The translations under genes and the position numbers were made by a program. The notes below the pieces were generated by a model that worked only from the letters and a program-made list of their open reading frames with translations, ran no database searches and was not told the DNA's origin. Positions 40,577 to 54,031 of a stretch of DNA of 64,000 nucleotides are shown piece by piece (the first letter of the stretch is position 1; each line of letters begins with the position of its first letter). Origin of the DNA: Aristolochia californica (taxonomy: Eukaryota; Streptophyta; Magnoliopsida; Piperales; Aristolochiaceae); NCBI GenBank assembly GCA_029961685.1, contig JARWKL010000007.1:16563013-16627012 (forward strand), read 5' to 3'.

Positions 40577-41922
40577 ATGAACATTAAATTTTTGTTATCG
40601 AAGTTTGGGAAATTCCACTAGTCCAACACTAATATCTTGGAATTTTACATGATGGAGATTTTTTCTACACATGTTTTAAAAATGGATATGGATGCTAAAA
40701 ACTTGTTAAAGATTCAAATGACCTATGGATCAAAATCTTTTGAAGAGAATAGCTAATGCTCATTAAATTCTCAAGCGAACGTGTGGTGGGATATTTGCCC
40801 GAGTAAAACAAGCCATTATTTTGCCTATTATGTAAAAGTAGAGCTAACAATCATAGATGATTGTAAAGAGATTTGTCATGCGTAACGGGCTATATTTTTG
40901 CAAGAAATGACTTATGGAGTGGAAGTCAACACTCAGTTAAAAATCGCCCGCCACCCCCTATTCCCGAAGATTGCAAAACCTTAGATATAAAAAGAAAAAA
41001 GTGCTTACGATCCCTAAATATTACAGACAATCTTTGGAATTATCTCTCTCTACATTTGTGCATTGTGCATTTCCATTTTAGATGTACAATTTTTTCTTAA
41101 AACAGAACTTTGAGTTTTTGCTCTCCCTTCATCCTGTAAACAGAAAAGGCAAATAGATCACAACAAAATAAAATTTTTATAGTTGATGTGTGGAAAAAAT
41201 TTAAACCAATAACTAATGTAAATAAAAAATATTTATTCACACACCACAAATGAACACAAAAGTTTTGTTATCCAAGTTTCAGAAATTCCATTAGTCCAAC
41301 CCTAATAGCTTGGAATTTTACATGTAGGGGATGTTTTCTACACATGTTTTAAAAATGGATATACAAGCTTGAAACATGTTAAAGATTCAAATGATCTATG
41401 GAACCAAAGCTTTTAAAGAGAATAACAAATGCTCATTGAATTCTCAAGTGAACGTGGAGTGGGATATTTACCAGAGTCTAACAAGTCATTATTTTGCCCA
41501 TTTTCAAAAATTTGACCTAACAATCATAGATGATTGTAATGTGATTTATCATACATAACGGGCTATATTTTTGTAAGAAATTACTTTTGGATTGGGTGCC
41601 AACACTCAGTTAAAAATCCCCCGCCTCCCCTTTTTCCCGACGATTGGAAAACCTGAGATATAAAAACTAAAAAGAGCTTACAATCCCTAAAAATTATAGA
41701 CACTCTTCGGAATTATCTCTCTCTACATTTGTACATTGTGCTTTTCCTTTTTAGATGTAAAATATTTTCTTAAATCAAAACTTTAAGTTTTCACTCTCCC
41801 TTCATCCCGAAAACAAAAAAGGCAAAAAGCTCACAACAAAATAAAAATTTTATAGTTGATGTATGGAAAAAATTTTAAACAAAAACAAATGCAAATAAAG
41901 AAAATTTATTTACACAACACAA
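40577..41922. repeat. B (40577) and C with A patch (41250)
   Basis: The B monomer begins with gaacattaa and ttatcgaag, which also begin the A/B monomer at 36539. The C monomer has an A-type patch at about 41583-41634 (cttttggattgggtgcc, cccccgcctcccc) between C-type flanks (gagtctaac before, aaaaactaaaaagagc after). Confidence 0.86.
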
Positions 41923-43269
41923 ATGAACACAAAAGTTTTGTTATCAAAGTTTGGGAAATTCCACTAGTTTAACCCTAATAGCTTGGAATTTTACAAGAAA
42001 GAGATTTCTACTATACATGTTTTAACAATGGATATGCATGTTTGGAACTTGTTAAAGATGCAAATGAGCTATGGATGCAAAGCTTTTAAAGAGAATAACA
42101 AACGCTCATTAAATTCTCGACTGAACTTGCGGTGGGATATTTACCCGAGTCGAACATGCCACTATTTTGCCCATTTGCAAAAACCTGACATAATAATCAT
42201 AGATGATTGTAAAGTGATTTATCAGTCGTAACGGGCAATATTTTTGTAAGAAATGACTTTTGGATTGGGAGTCAACACTCAATTAAAAATCCCCCGCCTC
42301 CCCCTTTTCCCGACGATTGCAAAACCTGGGATATAAAAACGAAAAAGTGCTTACAATCCTCTAAAATTATAGACACTCTTTTGAATTATCTCCCTCTACA
42401 TTTGTGCATTGTGCATTTCCGTTTTAGATGTACACATTTTTCTTAAATCAAAACATCGAGTTTTGCGCTCTCCCTTCATCCTGTAAACAGAAAAGGCAAA
42501 TTGATCACAACAAAATAAAAAATTTATAGTTGATGTGTGGAAAAATTTTAAAACAATAACTAATGTAAATAAAAAATATTAATTCACCCACCACAAATGA
42601 ACACAAAAGTTTCGTTATCCAAGTTTGGGTAATTCCATTAGTCCAACCCTAGTAGCTATGAATTTTACTTTAAGGAGCTCTTTTCTACACATGTTTTAAA
42701 AATGGATAAGCATGCTTGAAACATGTTAAAGATTCAAATGACCTATGGATCCAAAGCTTTTATAGAGAATAACAAACGCTCTTTAAATTCTCAAGTGAAC
42801 GTGCGGTGGGATATTTGCCAGAGTCAAACAACCCATTATTTTGCCCATTTTCAAAAAGTTGACCTAACAATCATTGATGATTGTAAAGTGATATATCAGT
42901 CGTAATGGGCTATATTTTTGCAAGAAATGACTTTTGGATTAGGAGTCAACACTCAGTTAAAAATCCCCCGCCTCCCCCTTTGCCCAACGATTGCAAAACC
43001 TGAGATATAAAAACGAAAAAGTGCTTACAATTCGTAAAAATTACAGACACTCTTTGTAATTATCTCTCTCTACATTTGTGCATTGTGCATTTCCGTTTTA
43101 GATGTACACATTTTTCTTAAATCAAAACATTGAGTTTTTCGCTCTCCCTTCATCCTGTAAACAAAAAAGGCAAATAGATCACAACAAAATAAAAAAATTA
43201 TAGTTTATGTGTGGAAAAAATTTAAAACAATAACTAATGTAAATAAAAAATATTATTCACACACCACAA
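41923..43269. repeat. Hybrid dimer, copy 3: A/B (41923) and C/B/A (42597)
   Basis: The A/B monomer has ctactatacatg, gtttggaacttg and the B-like aacagaaaaggcaaattg end, as at 36539. The second has ccctagtagctatg and actttaaggagctc as at 37213 and 38559, but from about +300 it becomes A (atcagtcgtaatgg, cttttggattaggagtc) and mixed at the end. Confidence 0.87.
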
Positions 43270-44590
43270 ATGAACACAAAAGTTTCCTTATCCCAGTTTG
43301 GGTAATTCCATTAGACCAACCCTAATAGCTATGAATTTTACATGAAGGAGATTTTTTCTACACATGTTTTAAAAATGGATATGCATGCTTCAAACATGTT
43401 AAATATTCAAATGACTAATGGATCCAAAGCTTTTAAAGAGAATAACAAACGCTCTTTAAATTCTCAAGTGAACGTGCGGTGAGAAATTTGCCAGAGTCAA
43501 ACAAGCCATTATTTTGCCCATTTTCAAAAAGTTGACCTAACAACCATAGATGATTGTAAGGTGATTTGTCATGCGTAACGGGTTATATTTTTGTAAGAAA
43601 TTACTTATGGATTGGAAGTCAACACTCAGTTAAAAATCGCCCGCCTCCCCCTTTGCCTGACGATTGCAAAACCTGAGATATAAAAACGAAAAAGTGCTTA
43701 CAATCCCTAAAAATTACAGACAATCTTTGGAATTATCTCTCTCTACATTTGTGCATTGTGTATTTCCATTTTAGATGTACACATTTTTCTTAAATCAAAA
43801 CTTTGAGTTTTCGCTCTCCTTTCATGCCGTAAGCAAAAAAGGCAAATAGATCACAACAAAGTGAAAATTTTATACTTGATGTGTGGAAAAAATTTCAAAC
43901 AATAACTAATGTAAATAAAAAATATTTATTCACACACGACAAATGAACCCAAAAATTTTGTTATCCAAGTTTGGGAAATTCCATTAGTCCAACACTAATA
44001 TCTTGGAATTTAAGATGAAGGAGATTTTTTCTTCACATGTATTAACATCTTAAAGATTCAAATGACCTATGGATCCAAAGCTTTTAAAGAGAATAAAAAA
44101 CGCTCATTAAATTCTCAAGTGAACGTGCGATGGGGTTACCCGAGTCTAACAAGTCATTATTTTGCCCATTTTCAATAATTTGACCTAACAATCATAGATG
44201 ATTGTAAAGTGATTTATCATGCGTAACGGGCTATATTTTTGTAAGAAATGACTTATGGATTGCAATTCAACACTCAATTAAAAATCCTCCGCCACCCATT
44301 TTTCCCAACGATTGCAAAACCTGGGATATAAAAACTAAAAAGAGCTTACAATCCCTAAAAATTACAGACACTCTTCGGTATTATCTCTCTTTATATTTGT
44401 GCATTGTGCTTTTTCATTTTAGATGTACACTTTTTTCATAAATAAAAATTTTGAGTTTCCGCTCTCCCTTGATACCGAAAACAAAAAAGGCAAAAAGCTC
44501 ACAACAAAATAAAAATTTTATAGTTGATGTATGGAAAAAATTTAAAACAATAAAAAATGTAACTATAGAAAATTTATTCACACAACACAA
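43270..44590. repeat. C/B/A mosaic (43270) and B/C hybrid with deletions (43943)
   Basis: The second monomer has lost bases twice. Near 44043 it reads tgtattaacatcttaaag, without the dyad centre. Near 44133 gatgggg runs straight into ttacccg. It starts as B and ends as C; total length is 648 bp. Confidence 0.85.
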
Positions 44591-46612
44591 ATGAACAAAA
44601 TTTTGTTGTCAAAGTTTGGGAAATTCCACTAGTTTAACCCTAATAGCTTGGAATTTTACAAGAAAGAGATTTCTACTACACATGTTTTAGAAATGGATAT
44701 GCATGTTTGAAACATGTTAAAGATGCAAATGAGCTATGGATGCAAAGCTTTTAAAGAGAATAACAAGCGCTCATTAAATTCTTAAATTCTCAAGTGAAAT
44801 TGCGGTGGGATATTTACCCGAGTAAAACATGCCATTATTTTGCCCATTTGCAAAAAGCTGAAATAATAATCATAGATGATTGTAAAGTGATTTATCACTC
44901 GTAACGGGATATATTTTTCTAAGAAATGACTTTTAGATTAAGAGTCAACACTTAGTTAAAAATCCCCCACCTCCCCCTTTTCCCGACGATTGCAAAACCT
45001 AAGATATAAAAACGAAAAAGTGCTTACAATCCCTAAAAATTATAGACTCTCTTTGGAATTATCTCTCTGTACATTTTTGCATTGTGCATTTCCATTTTAG
45101 ATGTACACTTTTTTCTTAATTCAGAACTTTGAGTTTTCGCTCTCCTTTCATCCTGAAACAGAAAAGGCAAATAAATCACAACAAAATAAAAAATTTATAG
45201 TTGATGTGTGGAAAAAATTTAAAAAAATAACTAATGTAAATAAAAAATATTTATTCTTACACCACAAATGAACAGAAAAGTTTTTTTATCCAAGTTTTGG
45301 AAATTCCTTTAGTCCAACCCTAATAGCTTAGAATTTTACATCAAGGAGATTTTTTCTACACTGTTTTAAAAATGGTTATGCATGCATGAAACATGTTACA
45401 GATTCAAATGACCTATGGATCCAAAGCTTTTAAAGAGAATAACAAACGCTCATTAAATTCTCAAGTGAACGTGCGGTGGGATATTTACCCAAGTCTAACA
45501 AATCATTATTTTACCCATTTTAAAAAATTTGACCAAAACAATCATAGATGATTATAAAATGTTTTGTCATGCGTAACGGGCTATATTTTTGTAAGAAATG
45601 ACTTATGGATTGCAATTCAACACTCAGTTAAAAATCCTCTGCCACCCATTTTTCCCAACAATTGCAAAACCTGAGATATAAAAACTAAAAAGAGCTTACA
45701 ATCCCTAAAAATTACAGACACTCTTCAGAATTATCTCTCTCCACATTTGTGCATTGTGCTTTTCCATTTTAGATGTACATTTTTTTCCTAAATAAAAACT
45801 TTGAGTTTTCGCTCTCCCTTCAACCCGAAAACAAAAAAGGCAAATAGACCGCAACATAAGGAAAATATTATAGTTGATGTACGGAAAAAATTTAAAACAA
45901 TAAAAAAATAAAATAAAGAAAATTTATTCCCACACCAAAAATGAACACAAAAGTTTGTTATCCAAGTTTGGGAAATTCCATTAGTCCAACACTAATATCT
46001 TGGAATTTTACATGAAGGAGATTTTTTCTACACTTGTTTAAAAAGTGGATATGCATGCTAGAAACATGTTAAATATTCAAATGACCTATGGATCCAAAGC
46101 TCTTAAAGAGAATAAAAAATGCTCATTAAATTCTCAAGTGAGCGGGCGGTGGGATATTTGCCCGAGGCAAACAAGCCATTATTTTGCCCATTTTCAAAAA
46201 GTTCACCTAACAATCATAGATGATTGTAAAGTGATTTGTCATGCGTAACAAGCTATATTTTTGTAAGAAATACTTATGGATTGGAAGTCAACGCTCATTT
46301 AAAAATCACCCACCTCCCCCTTTTCCCGACGATTGCAAAACCTTAGATGTAAAAACGAAAAAAGTGCTTACGATCCCTAAAAATTACAGACACTCTTTGG
46401 AATTATCTCTCTCTACATTTTTGCATTGTGCATTTCCATTTTAGATGTACACATTTTTCATAAATCAGAACTTTGAGTATTCGCTCTCCCTTCATCCCGT
46501 AAACAGAAAAGGCAAATACCTCACAACAAAATAAAAATTTTATAGTTGATGTGTGGAAAAAAATTCAAACAATAACTAATGTAAATAAAAAATATTTATT
46601 CACACACCACAA
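44591..46612. repeat. A/B (44591), C/A (45268), B (45941)
   Basis: The first monomer is A up to the island and B at its end. An 8-bp tandem duplication of ttaaattc lies at 44774-44789. The second is C up to about +560 and then A (caaatagaccgc, gatgtacgg). The ABC order is restored from here on. Confidence 0.88.
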
Positions 46613-48613
46613 ATGAACACAAAAGTTTTGTTATCCAAGTTTGGAAAATTCCATTAGTCCAACTCCAATAACTTGGAATTTTACATGAAGGAGATTTTTT
46701 CTACACATGTTTTAAAAATGGATATGCATGCTTGAAACATGTTAAAGATTCAAATGTCCTATGGATCCAAAGCTTTTAAAAAGAATAACAAACGCTCATT
46801 AAATTCTCAAGTGAACGTGCTTTGGGATATTTACCCGAGTCTAACAAGTCATTATTTTGCCCATTTTCAAAAATCTGACCTAACAATCATATATGATTGT
46901 AAAGTGATTCATCATGCGTAACGGGCTATATATTTTAAAGAAATGACTTATGGATTGCAATTCAACACTCAGTTAAAAATCCTCCGCCACCCATTTTTCT
47001 CGACGATTGTAAAACCTGAGATATAAAAACTAAAAAGAGCTTACAATCCCTAAAAATTACAGACACTCTTCGGAATTATCTCTCTCTACATTTCTGAATT
47101 TTGCTTTTCCATTTTAGATGTCCACTTTTTTCTTAAATCAAAACTTTGAGTTTTCGCTCTCCCTTCATCCCGAAAACAAAATAGGCAGAAAGGTCACAAC
47201 AAAATAAAAAATTTATATTTGGAATGGAAAACATTTAAAACAATAACAAATGCAAATAAAAAAAAATTATTCACACAGCACAAATGAACACAAAAGTTTT
47301 GTTATCCAAGTTTTTGAAATTCCACTAGTTTAACCCTAATAGCTTGGAATTTTACAAGAAAGAGATTTCTACTACACATATTTTAAAAATGGATATGCAT
47401 GTTTGAAACATGTTAAAGATGCAAATGAGCTATGGTTGCCAAGCTTTCAAAGAGAAAACAAACGCTCATTAAATTCTCAAGTGAACTTGCCGTGGGATAT
47501 TTACCCGAGTCAAACATGCCATTATTTTGCCCATTTGTAAAAAGCTGACATAATAATCATAGATGATTGGAATGTGATTTATCAGTAGTAACGGGCTATA
47601 TTTTTGTAAGAGATGACTTTAGATTGGGAGTCAACACTCAGTGAAAAATCCCTCGCCACCCCCTTTTTCCGACGATTGCAAAACTTGAGATATAAAAACG
47701 AAAAAGTGCTTACAATCCCTAAAAATTACAGACACTCTTAGGAATTATCTCTCTCTAGATTTGTGTATTGTGCATTTCCATTTTAGACGTATACATTTTT
47801 CTTAAATCTAAACTTCGAGTTTTTCTCTCTCCCTTCATCCCAAAAACAAAAAAGGCAAATAGACCACAACAAAATGAAAATTTTATAGTTGATGTAAGGA
47901 AAAAATTTAAATCAATAAAAAAAGTAAATAAAGAAAATTTATTCACACACCACAAATGAACACAAAAGTTTTTTATCCAAGTTTGGGAAATTCCACCAGG
48001 CCAACACTAATATCTTGGCATTTTACATGAAGGAGATTTTTGCTTCACATGTTTTAACAATGGATATGCATGTTAGAAACACGTCAAAGATTCAAAGGAC
48101 CTATGGATCCAAAGCTTTTAAAGAGAATAACAAACGCTCATTAAATTCTCAAGTGAATGTGCGGTGGGATATTTGCCCGAGTCAAATAAGCCATTATTTT
48201 GCCCATTTTTAAAAAGTTGACCTAACAATCATAGATGGTTGGAAAGTGATTTGTCATGCATAACGGGCTATATTTTTGTAAAAAATGACTTACGGATTGG
48301 AAGTCAACACTCAGTTAAAAATCGCCCACCTCCCCCTTTTCGCGACGATTGCAAAACCTTAGATATAAAAACGAAAAAGTGATTACGATCCCTAAAAATT
48401 ACAGACACTCTCTCTACATTTGTGCATTGTGCATTTCCATTTTAGATGTAAACTTTTTTCTTAAATCAGAACTTTGAGTTTTCGCTCTCCCTTCATCCCG
48501 TAAACAGAAAAGGCAAATAGATCACAAAAAAATAAAAATTTTATAGTTGATGTGTGGAAAAAATTTAAAACAATAACTGATGTAAATAAAAAATATTTAT
48601 TCACACACCACAA
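46613..48613. repeat. Regular C (46613), A (47284), B (47956, 658 bp)
   Basis: All three are typical. The B lacks about 12 bases at 48410 (gacactctctctacattt in place of the usual ctttggaattatctctc). Confidence 0.91.
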
Positions 48614-50631
48614 ATCAGCACAAAAGTTTTGTTATCCAAGTTTGGAAAATTCCATTAGTCCAACCCTAATAGCTTGGAATTTTACATGAAGGAGATTTTT
48701 TCTACACATGTTTTAAAAATGGATATGCATGCTTCAAACATGTTAAAGATTCAAATGACCTATGGATCTAAAGCTTTTAAAGAGAATAACAAACACTCAT
48801 TAACTTCTCAAGTGAACGTGCGGTGGGATATTTACCCGAGTCTAACAAGTCATTATTTTGCCCATTTTACAAAGTTTGACCTAACAATCATAGATGATTG
48901 TAAAGTGATTTATCATGCATAACTGGCTATATTTTTGTAAGAAATGACTTATGGATTGCAATTCAACACTCAGTTAAAAATCCACTGCCACCCATTTTTC
49001 CCGATGATTGCAATACCTGAGATATAAAAACTAAAAAGAGCTTACAATCCCTAAAAATTACAGACACTCTTCGGAATTATCTCTCCCTACATTTGTGCAT
49101 TGTGCTTTTCCATTTTAGATGTACACTTTTTTCTCAAATCAAAATTTTGAGTTTTCGCTCACTCTTCATCCCGAAAACAAAAAAGGCAAAAAGCTGATGA
49201 CAAAATAAAAATTTTATAGTTGATGTAAGGAAAAATTTAAAACAATAACAACTGTAAATAAAGAAAAATTATCCACACAGAACAAATGAACACAAAAGTT
49301 TTGCTATCCAAGTTTTGGAAATTCCACTAGTTTAACCCTAATAGCTTGGAATTTTACAAGAAAGAGATATTTACTACACATGTTTTAAAATTGGATATGC
49401 ATGTTTGAAACATGTTAAAGATCCAAATGAGCTATGGATGCAAAGCTTTTAAAGAGAATAACAAACGATCATTAAATTCTCAAGTGAACTTGCGGTGGGA
49501 TATTTACCAAAGTCAAACATGCCATTATTTTGCCCATTTGTAAAAATCTGACATAATAATCATAGATGATTGTAAAGTGATTTATCAGTCATAACGGGCA
49601 ATATTTTTGTAAGAAATGACTTTTGGAGATGGAGTCAACACTCAGTTAAAAATCCCCCGCCTCCCCCTTTTCCCGACGATTTCAAAACATGAGATATAAA
49701 AACGAAAAAGTGCTTACAATCCCTAAAAAATATAGACACTCTTTGGAATTATCTCTCTCTACATTTTTTCATTGTGCATTTCCGTTTTAGATCTACACAT
49801 TTTTCTTAAATCAAAACTTTGAGTTTTTCGTTCTCCCTTCATCCCATAAACAAAAAAGGCAAATAGGCCACAGCAAAATGAAAATTTTATAGTTGATGTA
49901 TGGAAAAGATTTAGAACAATAAAAAAAGTAAATAAAGAAAATTTACTCACACACCACAAATGAACACAAAATTTTTGTTAACCAAGTTTGGGAAATTCCA
50001 CTAGTCCAACACTAATATCTTGGAATTTTACATGAAGAAGATTTTTTCTACACATGTTTTAAAAATGGATATTCATGCTAGAAACATGTTAAAGATTCAA
50101 ATGACCTATGGATCCAAAGCTTTTAAAGAGAATAACAAACGCTCATTAAATTCTCAAGTGAACGTGCGGTGGGATATTTGCACGAGTCAAACAAGCCATT
50201 ATTTTGCCCATTTTCAAAAAGTTGACCTAACAATCATAGATGATTGTATAGTGGTTTGTCATGCGTAATGGGCTATATTTTTGTAAGAAATGACTTATGG
50301 ATTGGTAGTCAACACTCAGTTAAAAATCGCCCGCCTTCCCCTTTTCCCGACGATTGCAAAACCTTAGATATAAAAAAAAAAGTGCTTACGATCCCTAAAA
50401 ATTACAGACACTCTTTGCAATTATCACTCTCTATATTTGTGCATCGTGCATTTCCAATTTAGATGTACACTTTTTTCTTAAATCAGAACTTTAAGTTTTC
50501 GCTCTCCATTCATCCAGTAAAAAAAAATAGACAAATAGATCACAAGAAAATAAAAATTTTAAAGTTGATGTGTGGAAAAAATTTAAATAAAAAACTAATG
50601 TAAATAAAAAATATTTATTCACACACCACAA
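48614..50631. repeat. Regular C (48614), A (49286), B (49960)
   Basis: A clean HOR period with lengths 672, 674 and 672 bp. The C anchor is mutated to atcagcac. Confidence 0.93.
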
Positions 50632-51005
50632 ATGAACACAAAAGTTTTGTTATCCAAGTTTGGGAAATTCCATTAGTCCAACCCTAATAGCTTAGAATTT
50701 TACATGAAGGAGATTCTTTCTACACATGTTTTAAAAAAGGAAATGCATGCTTGAAACATGTTAAATATTCAAATGACCTATGGGTCAAAATATTTTAAAG
50801 AGAATAACAAACGCTCATTAAATTCTCAAGTAAACGTACGGTGGGATATTTAGCAGAGTCAAATAAGTCATTATTTTGCCCATTTTCAAAAATTTGACCT
50901 AACAATCATAGATGATTGTAAAGTTATTTATGATGCGTAACGGGCTATTCTTTTTGTAATGAATGACTTATGGATTCATACAGAAAATTTATTCACACAA
51001 ATCAA
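50632..51005. repeat. Truncated C monomer, 374 bp
   Basis: At about 50975 ttatggattcatacag runs into aaaatttattcacac, which normally lies near +650. About 300 bp is lost, including the C-rich island. Confidence 0.92.
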
Positions 51006-53014
51006 ATGAACACAAAAGTTTTGTTATCCAAGTTTGGGAAATTCCATTAGTTTCACCCTAATTGCTTGGAATTTTACAACAAAGAGATTTCTACTACACA
51101 TGTTTTAAAAATGGATATACATGTTTGAAACATGTTAAAGATGCAAATGATCTATGGATGCAAAGCATTTAATGAGAATAACAAACGCTCATTAAATTCT
51201 CAAGTGAACTTGCGGTGGGATACTTACCCGACTCAAACACGCTATTGGCAAAAAACTGTCATAATAATCATAGATGATTCTAAAGTGATTTATCAGTCAT
51301 AATGGGCTATATTTTTGTAAGAAATGACTTTTGGATTGGGAGTCAACACTCAGTTAAAAATCCCCCGCCTCCCCCTTTTCCCCACGATTGCAAAGCCTGA
51401 GATATAAAAACGAAAAAGTGCTAACAATCCCTAAAAATTACAGACACTCTATGGAATTGTCTCTCTCTACATTTATGCATTGTGCATTTCCTTTTTAGAT
51501 GTACACATTTTTCTTAAATCAAAACATCGAGTTTTTCGTTCTCCCTTCATCCCGTAAACAAAAAAGGCAAATAGATCACAACAAAATGAAAATTTTATAG
51601 TTGATGTATGGAAAAAATTTAAAACAATAAAAAAAGTAAATAAAAAAAATTTATTCACACACCACAAATGAACACAAAAGTTTTGTCATCCAAGTTTGGG
51701 AAATTCCACTTGTCCAATACTAAAATCTTGGAATTTTATATAAAGGAGATTTTTTCTATACATTTTTTAAAAATGGATATGCATGCTAGAAACATGTTAA
51801 AGATTCAAATGACCTATGGATCTAAAGCTTTTAAAGAGAATAACAAACGCTCATTAAATTCTCAAGTGAACGTGTGGTGGGATATTTGCCCGAATCAAAC
51901 AAGTCATTATTTTTCCCATTTTCAAAAAGTTGACCTAACAATCAGAGATGATTGTAAAGTGATTTGTCTTGCATAACGGGCTATATTTTTTTAAGAAATG
52001 ACTTATGGATTGGAAGTCAACACTCAATTAAAAATCACCTGCCTCCCCCTTTTCCCGACAATTGCAAAACCTTAGATATAAAAAAGAAAAAGTGCTTGCG
52101 ATCCCTAAAAATTACAGACACTCTTTGGAATTATCTCTCTGTACATTTGTGCATTGTACATTTCCATTTTAGATGTACACTTTTTTCTTAAATCAAAACT
52201 TTGAGTTTTCACTCTCCCTTCGTCCCGTAAACAGAAAAGGCAAATAGATCACAACAAAATAAAAATTTTATAGTTGATGTGGGGAAAAAATTTAAAACAA
52301 TAACTAATGTAAATAAAAAATATTTACTCACACACAAAAAATGAACACAAAAGTTTTGTTATCCAAGTTTGGGAAATTTAATTAGTCCATCCCTAACAGC
52401 TTGGAATTTTACATCAAGTAGATTTTTTCTACACAAGTTTTAAAAATGGATATGCATGCTTGAAACATGTTAAAGATGCAAATGAGCTATGGATGCAAAG
52501 CTTTTAAAGAGAATAACAAACGCTCATTAAATTCTCAAATGAACTTGTGGTGGGATACTTACACGAGTCAAACATGATATTATTTTGCCCATTTGCAAAA
52601 ACTAGACATAATAATCATAGATGATTGTAAAGTGATTTATCAGTCGTAACGGGCTTTATTTTGGTAAGAAATGACTTTTGGATTGGGAGTCAACACTCAG
52701 TTAAAAATCCCCCGCCTCCCCCTCTTCTTGACGATTGCAAATCCTGAGATATAAAAATGAAAAAGTGCTTATAATCCCTAAAAATTACAGACACTCTTTG
52801 GAATTATCTCTCTCTACATTTGTTCATTGTGCATTTCCGTTTTAGATGTAAAGATTTTTCTTCAATCAAAACTTTGAGTTTTTCGCTCTACCTTCATCCC
52901 GTAAACAAAAAAGGCAAATATATCACAACAAAATGAAAATTTTATAGTTGATGTTCGGAAAAAATTGAAAACAATAAATAAAGTAAATAAAGAAAATTTA
53001 TTCTCACACCACAA
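51006..53014. repeat. A (51006), B (51668), C/A (52341)
   Basis: The A has an 11-bp loss near 51243 (cacgctattggcaaaa). The C/A monomer switches earlier than the others: it is already A at gatgcaaatgagc near +137. Confidence 0.89.
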
Positions 53015-54031
53015 ATGAACACAAAAGTTTTGTTATCCAAGTTTGGAAAATTCCACTTGTCCAACACTAATATCTTGGAATTTTACATGAAGGAGAATTT
53101 TTTCTACACAAGTTTTAAAAATGGATATGCATGCTAGAAACATGTTAAAGATTCAAATGACCTATGGATCCAAAGCTTTTAAAGAGAATAACAAATGCTC
53201 ATTAAATTCGCAAGTGAACGTACGGTGGGATATTTGCTCGAGTCAAACAAGCCGTTATTTTGCCCATTTTAAAAAATTTGACCTAACAATCATAGATGAT
53301 TGTAAAGTGATTTGTCATGCGTGACGGGCTATATTTTTGTATGAAATGACTTATGGATTGGAAGTCAACACTCAGTTAAAAATCGCCCGCCTCCCCCTTT
53401 TCCCGACGATTGCAAAACCTTAGATATAAAAACGAAAAAGTGCTTACGATCCCCAAAAATTACAGACACTCTTTGGAATTATCTCTTTCTACATTTGTGC
53501 ATTGTGCATTTCCATTTTAGATGTAAACTTTTTTCTTTGATCAAAACTTTGAGTTTTCGCTCTCCCTTCATCCCGTAAACAGAAAAGGTAAATAAATCAC
53601 AAAAAAATAAAAATTTTACAGTTGATGTGTGGAAAAAATTTAAAACAATAACTAATGTAAATAAAAAATATTTATTCACACTCCACAAATGAACACAAAA
53701 GTTTTTTTATCCAAGTTTTGGAAATTCCCTTAGTCCACCCATTTTTCCCGACGATTGCAAAACCTGAGATATAAACACTAAAAAGAGCTTACAATCCCTA
53801 AAAACTACAGACACTCTTCGGAATTATCTCTCTCTACATTTGTGCATTGTGCATTTCCATTTTAGATGTACACTTTTTTCTTAAATAAAAACTTTGAGTT
53901 ATCGCTCTCCCTTCATCCGGAAAACAAAAAAGGCAAAAAGCTCACAACAAAATAAAATTTTTATAGTTGATGTATGGAAAAAATTTAAAACAATAACAAA
54001 TGTAAATAAATAAAATTTTCAAAAAACACAA
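53015..54031. repeat. B (53015) and truncated C (53689, 343 bp)
   Basis: In the second monomer agtcc joins directly to acccatttttcccgacg near 53736. About 330 bp is lost, with cca as a possible 3-bp microhomology. Confidence 0.92.
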
